From Asterochloris sp. CNOR1 (lineage: Eukaryota; Chlorophyta; Trebouxiophyceae; Trebouxiales; Trebouxiaceae), in contig OZ017754.1 in NCBI GenBank assembly GCA_963969365.1, positions 682,001-746,000 of the forward strand: a DNA stretch of 64,000 nucleotides, read 5' to 3'. The notes below the pieces were generated by a model, which was not told the origin of the DNA, searched no databases, and worked only from the letters and a program-made list of their open reading frames with translations. A program made the translations under genes and the position numbers. Position 1 is the stretch's first letter, and each line of letters begins with the position of its first letter. This document shows positions 56,901 through 64,000 of the stretch, in pieces.

Positions 56901-59900
56901 AAAGCTTCACAGGTCTGCGCTTCAGGCAGTGGTGCTGTGCTATGCATAGGCTGTGCTATGCAAAGGCTGGGCCCATACACAGGACAGCATCCCACTCCTG
57001 TGCTCTGCAATGCAGGCGCCAGTCAATCAACGCATGCGTCTGAAGGTCCCCCAGCAGTTGCTGACTCTGACAGTACTGCAGCCGGGTACATGCGCAGCTC
57101 TTCTGCAGCAGCAGCAGCAGCAGCATCCGCTCCAGAGGTTTCAGCATCCAGCATGAGTGGCAGCAGCATGGAAGCAGCTATGAAGTCCGCCGGGGAGCCT
57201 CAGACTGCTGGCACAGCATCTGCTGCACCTGCAGTTAACGGTTCAGCATCCGCCACTGACCCCCGCCGGACTTCATCCACTGTGAAGCCGGAAGAAGCCG
57301 CCCAGCTTGCAGTCAGGGCAGGTGGCACCGCCAGTGGGCCTGCACCCTCTACCGCAGCCCCTGCAGCTGGGAAGACCAAGGGTGCTTCCCAGCCCGCAGG
57401 TAGGACGGGCGACAGCAGCGGGCCTGACTCTCATGCACTGGCTCCAGAGGATTGGCTGGACCTGGCTTCAGTGCCCCCTTCGGGCTACGCCACCAGGCAG
57501 GGCTCCGGTCTGCTGGGGCATGAGGGGGAGGGGCGCAGCCCAGCAGGGCCGCCCACACGCATGGTAGGCGCATGCAACGATGCCAGGTTGCTGTTTGCAA
57601 AGAAGAATGCCTCTCATGTACAGCGTGGCAGGGGTACTTAAAGGTATAGGGGGCTCTTGCAACACTGCCAAACTGATCTTTGTTTAGCTTTCCATGCCAC
57701 AATCGTGCAGTTGCTCTGACCTTACAAGTCAACCCTGTGCCATTACAATTCTGGCCATTGCAAATGCCGTCTGGGGCCCAGCTCTGCGACCAGGAGGCGA
57801 AAGTGGCATAGCATTAGGCACTTTTGTGGTGATTGCTTGGGCGAGCTTATGCTACCCATGCATGGTCCAACAGCGCTGCAGATCGTGTTGTGCCTGCCTA
57901 CAGGGACTAGGTGGGGAGTCTGTGGATGCATCCCCCACAGCTGCAGCCTCAGCTGCTGCCAGGGCTGTGGCAGCCGCTGCCCTGGCCAGCATGGGCTCGC
58001 TGAGCCGCAGGCAGCAGCAGGAGGTAGTAGCTGCCGCAGCAGCAGGGTCTGAAGGGATAGGTGACTCTGCTTGCTGGGGCTACTGTCACCGAGGTGTCTG
58101 CTGGCCATGCTGCTGCATGCACTGCCGCCACTGAACTGAGGGACAGATGGCTCCTGAACATTTGGCTGCAATTTGGGGTCTGTTTGCCACAGTGCTGTTG
58201 GATGTGCATCAGGGCTTGGTAGCATTTACGCCGCCTGAGCTGTATGCAGCAGAAGAGATGCCGCAGGCAAACATGCCAGAGCTGAAGGGGCACATGGATG
58301 ATCAGCCCTTTGAATCCTTGGCTGCAGGTGCTGGGCATTGAGTGTCTGACAGCGACACTGCTGCATGTGGTTTCTGCATGCCAGTGCTAATGGGCTGGCA
58401 GGGACAGGTGATGCCTTGCATTTGCAGATTCTGATGCCCAAATGCCAGCTTGTCAGAGCCATGCCCGGAGTGATCAGCAGCCTGAGCTGTGACACAGCTC
58501 TGCTGATGAGGCAGCCCCCAGGAAAGGGATGCACATGGCACACTGGTGTAGTGTTCTTTGACTGAAGAGGGCTGCAGATTGGTTGCCTCTCACCACAAGG
58601 TTTGAGCATCAGCGGTGGTGTCACTGCCTGAGCTGTAGCACACCGGCAGCCGCAAACCCATGAGAATGCTCATGTGTGCTGCCACAGATGGTGGACCCAG
58701 CTTTTCTGCAGCTGCAGGAGCTGGGGCTGGTACAGAGGCACCCCGGGGGCCCACTCCACCACAAATTGGCATAACAGCTGCTGCAGCTCCCCGCGCATCC
58801 TCAGCACTGCCGCCTCTGCCTGGCAAGGCAGCCAGCAGCCGCGGCGGGTTCGGCTCCCCTGGAGGCGCGCCTGGCAGCCCTGTGAGCCCCGGAACCACCA
58901 GCCCTGTGACCAGGGCAGGGTGAGTCATCATGACCGGTCTGCCAGCTGCTGAGGTGCCGCCTTGCATGTACAAGGGATGCCTTACCTGAGGGCTATGTTG
59001 CTTACCAAGCACCATCTGAATTGATTAGGCTGGGGCAGCTCCCTGCTGTCAGATGCTGGTGTTGAAATGACTCGCACTAACCTGCCTTGTGCCCGGTTCA
59101 CTGACTGCTCTTACCTCCTGCAGCCTCAAGAATCTCTCAAAGGATGCCAAGTATGCAGCAGACAGGGCAGCCCTGGAGGGAGTGGGCAGGCGCAGGCGCA
59201 GCACAGATGTCATTCCGCAAGGGTGAGCCCCTGCTTGAATGCTGCCTCAATGCACTGAACACAATCCAGCACTTGTGCCTGGCCCAGGGCTGTGCCTCTG
59301 GGTCATGGGATAATGGCCTCAGGCAGCCCTTCGCACGCCAGCACAATGTGCTGAGGCAGTGCCACACATACTGACATCCAACTGGCGTTCTTCCTGAAGA
59401 GACCCCAGGCTGGCACAACAGCTTGAGCTACCTGCAGGTATGGAGGGAGGCGCATCGGCACCAGCACACCCGGTCAGCCGCCGGGGTCTCCAGGTGCAGC
59501 CCTGCTCTGCTCTGATGTGTGGGCTGTGCACACAAGCCAGCTGACAGGTCACATTCTGATATTGCTAGACTGCCTTGTGAGTTGGAAACAAACATATCAT
59601 CCTCTGCTGCTGCTGTGCGCCTGACGCGATGGCTGTCATCTTCAAAGTTCTCAGGAACGTCCCAAGCTAAAGGTGGGTTTCAAGAGATGTGAAGCTTGTT
59701 ATGTGTTGTAGGACCCTCCAGCCCCGACGTAGCCTCGCAGCAAGGCTCAGTCCTCGCCGAAGCGCAGCCACAGGTCACTGGACAGTTGTGCTGTGCAGAA
59801 GCATGCTGTGCAGCTGCTCTTTTGCTGGCAATCTGCTTTGTCCTAGCAACAGCAGTCAGGCCACATAACCACTTTTCTTGCGCTGTAGGCTCAAACAAGT

Positions 59901-59905
59901 CCTGA
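53938..59905 (+). CDS. type I single-pass membrane protein with disordered Ala/Ser-rich cytosolic tail
   Basis: Twelve exons in consistent phase give about 682 residues: 53938-54114, 54232-54331, 54438-54497, 54822-55165, 55937-56148, 56216-56256, 57016-57563, 57904-58060, 58688-58919, 59124-59222, 59712-59773, 59889-59905. Exon 1 encodes a signal peptide (MLDNIVFWWALGLCLGSTVW). A short Cys-containing ectodomain follows (IIIDRC, then SCLELKADCLHKLFQ). The membrane span is LAFIVTCAVIVAALIFLLGA, followed at once by CCRVCARQHRAKQ, a palmitoylation-like basic stop-transfer. The long tail is low complexity with islands: KSHHELAHRAWKAEGPG, LAPEDWLDLASVPPSG, SLSRRQQQEVVAAAAAG and LKNLSKDAKYAADRAAL then GRRRRSTDVIP. 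It ends SATGSNKS. Exon 2-3 junctions and the last short exons are least certain. No receptor or kinase domain was seen; function unknown. Confidence 0.6.
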
Positions 59906-60584
59906 AAGCTGACATGCTACCAAAGCAGCGTCCAACATCCACCATGCTATCATATGGCTGTTCAGGTGGCAGTAAAAGCAGCAAAAGGCCCCGATCGGCA
60001 GCCCAAGAGGAACTAGTCATTAACATTCTGAACCACCAATCCCAACAGTCACCAGCATTCTGCAAAGTCCTGCTTCTGCAAGTCAAGTCGCGTTGACAAC
60101 AGTGAGATGCACAAGTGATGTTCAGCACTCCATCTCATGGAATCCCAGACGACATTGCCGCACGAAAAGCAGAGTCAGACGGTCTACAGGAATTGTGGGG
60201 AGGGAGCTTCCACCTGGAGAGTACAGATAGACATGCAAGATGGGGACGGGGGGACTGCTCAGAGCAGGACTGTGAAGGTCAAGTGAGGCTTCATCCCTGC
60301 TCATCTGTTGTGCAGAGGGCTAGTGAGGAATCGTTGGGGCAGTGCTAAGATCTGCAGGACAAAGACGCTGTGTGAGCTGCCTGGCATAAGGGGTAATCAG
60401 CACACAGCAGTATATGGTCCATGATTGCTCTGTGCTGCACAGAATGCCCTTGACATTGTCCATTGCACAGCATGAGCTGGGCATCAGAAGACGCAGCCTG
60501 GACAGGGCAGCCTGCTGCAAGCACAGGATTTTGCATGCATGATGCTGAGCCCACTATAAGCAGGTGCCTACGTTGTGATGAACC
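59906..60584. other. convergent 3' region, membrane-protein gene / SANT gene
   Basis: No convincing exon. The plus strand has a 69-codon open stretch at about 59890-60096 in another frame (KQVLKADMLPKQRPTSTM), lower in GC, which would need a different splice phase. Otherwise this is presumed 3' untranslated and spacer sequence. Confidence 0.4.
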
Positions 60585-63500
60585 CTATATGTTGCAGTTC
60601 GACCCTGGGAAGGAGAATGCATGTTGCAAGGGCTTCACCAGGCTGTACACAATGCTCCTTGGTATGCTAAATGCGGCAGGCACAGCAAGCAGCTCACAAG
60701 TGCCAGCAGCAGGAGCACAGAACAGCTCACCTGCTAGGGTTGCTGGCTGCGGCACAATGTTGCCTAGAGGGGGAGCGGGTGGTGCCTGGAGGCTGCCAGC
60801 CCCTGACTCAGGCGTGCTGCCACCCCCACCCTGGTCGACGTCCATCACCTCAGGGTTGGGACCGTCCTCTGAGACTAGGTCAGGCTGCTGCCCCCACGCC
60901 AGGCCATGGCCACCTTGCGGCGCCAGGGCCACTGGCTGCTGCTGCTGCGCCTGCCCCATCTCAAAGTCCATGGGCGCTGGCTCTTGGGGCAGCGCTGTTG
61001 CCTCTGCGGCTCTGTTGGGCGGGGTTGCAGAGGCGGTAGCAACAGCTGCTGCGTCCTCATGGGGTGGTGCACCCCAGACGCGCAGCAGAGTGGCGGGCGG
61101 GGCTGAGCTGGGAGCAGCGTGCGCATGCTCCTGCTCCCGGTGCCCAGGAACTGTGTCTATGACGTGGGGCCCTACAATCTGCTCTGCCTGCTGAGACGCA
61201 ACTTGTGCCTGCGCCTGTGACAGGGGTTCGCGAGGAGCCTCAGAGGCATACCGCCCCTCACCAGCTGCATAGAGCTCCTCTCTGTCAGCAGAAGGGTCTG
61301 CTGCTGGCTGGGCAGCACCCCCTGCTGGCCCCTCTGCTGCTGAGCGGGTTGTACCATGGAAGTTGCCTGTGCTGGCAGCACTAGCCTCTCCCACAGCTGT
61401 CAGGTGCCCTGGCTGGGGCCCTGCAGGCTGGCCTGTCACAGATCCTGGCTGCTGGGGCTCTGCAGCTTGCCCTGGACCACAGACACCGCCGCCAGGGGAG
61501 CCTGGTCGGGGCACTGAGCCGCCCAGCGACCCGAAAGGCAGCCCTGCAGGGGCCAGGTCCCTTGTACTGCTCCCTGGCTGCCCTTCTGCCTCAGGGGTGC
61601 TCCGCTGCCTGGCACCACCGGGGCTGGGCGACTGGCTCCCTTCCAGCAAAAGTGCGCTGCAGAGGAAAGTGAAGTGGTTCATGCACCAAAGTTGTTTTGC
61701 GTTTTGAATGTGTGGCACATGCATCCACGGCCAAACAGCAGGCCCAGAACAGCGAGTGCACGCTCACGCAGTCTGAAGCTGAGTACCTGAAAGACTGCAG
61801 CTGGCCAGCTGCAGCTGCCGGCGCCGGGCTGGGCGCTCGCGCCATATCGGCTCGGGCGCTCGCCGAGGGGCCTTGGCTGCCCTCCCCACTCTTCTCCTGT
61901 CTGCCTGCCCCTGCCTGCTGCTGGTGGAAGGCTGCAATGTCGGGAGACGGATGCAAGCCGTAAGATGCCGCAAACTCGGATGTGGCTGCACCCGAGGCAG
62001 CAGCAGCTAACCTGCAGACATGTCGATACTGGGTTGACAAGTACAATTGTGCAGCCTCCTGGCAGCTCGCAGCCGGTGTGCTACCAGCGACGGGCTGAGT
62101 GCCTGCAACCCACCTGCCCTGCTGTAGCTGCACCAGGGACACCAGCTTCCCATGGACTTTGGGCGGGCAGAGAGAATGTCACCTGCTTGTAAGCTGGTAT
62201 GCAGCCTGTTGGCCATCAACACCGTTTGGTGAGTCCCTGTTTCCCCAATGGTGATGCCACCCCTTTCCGATTTCTGAGGACAGGGAAGCAGCTAAGTCAC
62301 AGATGCTTGTGCAGCCAGCAACAATTGCGATGCTGGCTGGCAGCCACATCGAGAGGGGTGCCAGCAAAGTGCTGGTGATGTTGCTGTACAGGTGGGTGTG
62401 CAGCCTGCTGGTGATCAACATTCCCTGCAGTTCTGATAGAACTAGTGTGACACTGACTGACCTGCCCTGCCGCTGCTGCACCAGTGGCTGCAATTCCCCA
62501 TGCACTGCAGCCGCTGGCCCTGAGCCCAGAGGGCTGCCAGCAGGAGGCGAGCTGGAGGCCTTGCTGCGCGGGCTGCTCTTGGGCAGCTTGGCCCCCAGCG
62601 CCAGGGGCAGCATGTCCAGCTTTAAGCGCGTCTTGCTGTTCGAGTAGTAGTTCTTGGTCTGAGTGAGGTCCTTGGTGCCCACTGCCTGCTGCACCTTGGG
62701 CCAGTCGGTGCCATACTTCTGCAGCGGCACCAGGCAACGCTTGTAAGAAGGTCCTGTAGCCTCTGTGAGTAAAAGCTGTTGGTCATGCATCAGGTACCGA
62801 TTGCACCTGGGGCCAGTCCTTGCACAGGCAGAGGGGCTTATATCAGGCCTGCTGCAGCAGAGGGTTGATGCTGCACATGGGGCCCGCCCAAGACAGTTGG
62901 GTGAAGACACTGGACAGCCAGCAGATGCTTGGGGCCATGGCAGAGGATGCTTTAGCCACAGAGTGATCACAGTGTCCACCGCCACAGAGGCTGCTCTGTC
63001 TCAGGACAGGAGACTGAGGCATGTAATGCACTTCAAGCTAGTATATGTGGCCACAAAGAACAGGGTTGCAGGAGGCCTTGATGTGCTGAATGTGCATTGT
63101 TGCCGTTCTGACTACATTGCATGCTTTAGCCGTGCAGTATAGGCTCTGTCGATCGCTGGGCAGGCGCTGCCAATGGGCTGTGCCAGAGAAAGCATCTCGC
63201 TGCAGCACAGGCTGGCCTTGCAGACATCACCCCTCACCTGGTAGGCCTCCAGGAACCTTGCCTTCTCGTCTTCCTGCCAGAAATTGGGGCTGCGCTTCCC
63301 TGAAAACGGGCGTTGCACAGGCCCTGGCGCTGCCTCAGGGGTCTGCTGCTGCTCCCCAGCTCTGCCTGCCTCCCCACCTGCGCATGCCGCAGCATGCCCG
63401 GGCTGGGATGCTGCAGGCAGCTGTGCCGCTGCATCGGCATCTGAAAGCTGCTGAGCGTGGGAGGCAGCCGGTTCTATACCTGCAGGCCAAGGAGCATCGG

Positions 63501-64000
63501 CTGCGCTTCAGACAACGCAACAGCTGGGCCATAAGGCACCTAGGTGTCCCAATTTGTGACAAACATGCTCATAGCACCAAGTTGTGGCAGTGCATAATAC
63601 CCTCGCCTGAGCAGCACCGTCAGGGCAGCCTGAATTTACGTCGCGCAGCAAAGCCAGGTGCAGTGTGTCAGGATTGGCATGGACATATGAGGGACCCACC
63701 TGAGCTGAGAGGCCCGCTGACAAGGTTGGGCGGCAGCAGGTGGGGTGCAGCCTGCTGCCCTGCCTGCAGGTGCTGAAGCCAGAGCGGCAAGTGCCCTGGC
63801 AGTTCCTGCACATGCAAGGTGTGACATCTTGAGCTTCTGTCTTGTGCAGGAACTGCTCTCTAGTGTCATCGCATACCTCCAGGAAGCAGGTGGCAGCGGC
63901 AAGCAGCTGTCAGGTCATGGCACGTACTTGATGCAGAAGCCCAGACTGCTTCAAAGCATGATGCATGGTCTCCTGCAGCAGGTTGGCAGCAAGTCGATGC
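60585..64000 (-). CDS. SANT/Myb-like domain protein (partial, 5' end beyond right edge)
   Basis: SANT domains are helix-turn-helix folds common in chromatin co-repressor and remodelling subunits. Exons at 63479-63238, 62718-62462, 62011-61787 and from 61656 join in phase; a further exon ending near 63928 (LAANLLQETMHHALKQSG) is likely. The SANT domain is split: SGKRSPNFWQEDEKARFLEA-YQ in one exon joins KYGTDWPKVQQAVGTKDLTQ then TKNYYSNSKTRLKLDMLP in the next. That is the N-CoR/MIER-like pattern with TQ-KNYY in helix 3. The rest is Ala/Gln/Pro-rich and disordered: GLHPSPDIAAFHQQQAGAG, then a long acidic/Gln-rich stretch with MDFEMGQAQQQQPVALAPQ and PEVMDVDQGGGG. The last exon is either read through to the TAG at 60585 or spliced at a GTGAGC donor after 60731, so the C-terminus is uncertain. 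Confidence 0.75.
62105..62505. repeat. echo of SANT-gene exon donor edge
   Basis: The end of the SANT exon (62459-62505: ACCTGCCCTGC-GCTGCACCAG-CCCCATG) recurs at about 62108-62153. Read on the minus strand, both encode a HG-L-LVQ-QGR motif followed by GTCAGT or GTGGGT. The second copy lies within the following intron. Confidence 0.65.

Noticed and set aside
1-64000. Search for retroelements, DNA transposons, viral genes, tRNA and rRNA
   Set aside because: No reverse transcriptase, integrase, transposase or capsid motif, no terminal repeats flanking a coding unit, and no cloverleaf was recognised by eye. Small decayed fragments could have been missed.

Overview
This is eukaryotic nuclear DNA, GC-rich and full of short introns. 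The most likely source is a green alga, for these reasons: nearly every acceptor is TGCAG or close to it, donors are mostly GTGAGN, two gene ends carry a TGTAA poly(A) motif (53447-53451 on +, 15663-15667 on -), proteins are rich in Ala, Gln and Ser, and one gene encodes a ciliary radial-spoke protein. Placement in the Chlorophyta is reasonable; placement in the Trebouxiophyceae is only a guess. I see no bacterial operon structure, no tRNA or rRNA, no CRISPR array and no intact mobile element.

Layout from left to right: a VMP1/KMS1-type ER membrane protein (-, cut by the left edge); a poorly coding interval (about 2.5-5.0 kb); a 12-exon NUFIP1-like RGG protein (+); a convergent RSPH14-like armadillo protein (-); a secreted subtilisin-fold protein that has lost its active site (-); two weak gene candidates (23.6-25.1 kb, -); a two-RRM, Gln-rich RNA-binding protein (+); an EIPR1/TSSC1 WD40 protein (-); a membrane-anchored SGNH/GDSL esterase (-); a large coiled-coil protein (-); weak membrane-protein exons (45.8-46.2 kb, -); a Ser/Ala-rich low-complexity protein (+); a single-pass membrane protein with a basic, disordered tail (+); and a SANT-domain protein (-, cut by the right edge). 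For seven genes I traced exon phases end to end or from the window edge, and they agree at every junction.

No operon-like pathway is expected. Several products still fall into themes: endomembrane trafficking and autophagy (VMP1, EIPR1), RNA metabolism and snoRNP assembly (NUFIP1, two-RRM protein), cilia (RSPH14), and secreted or membrane-anchored hydrolase folds (pseudo-subtilase, SGNH esterase).

The most unusual feature is shared by most of the genes. Introns carry degenerate tandem copies of the neighbouring exon edge, including the splice site ('exon-edge echoes'). I found these in at least eight genes, at both donor and acceptor sides. This points to recurrent tandem duplication across splice junctions as a way introns grow and alternative splice sites arise here. 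Second in interest is the subtilase whose Asp, His and oxyanion Asn are all replaced while the fold and splicing are intact.
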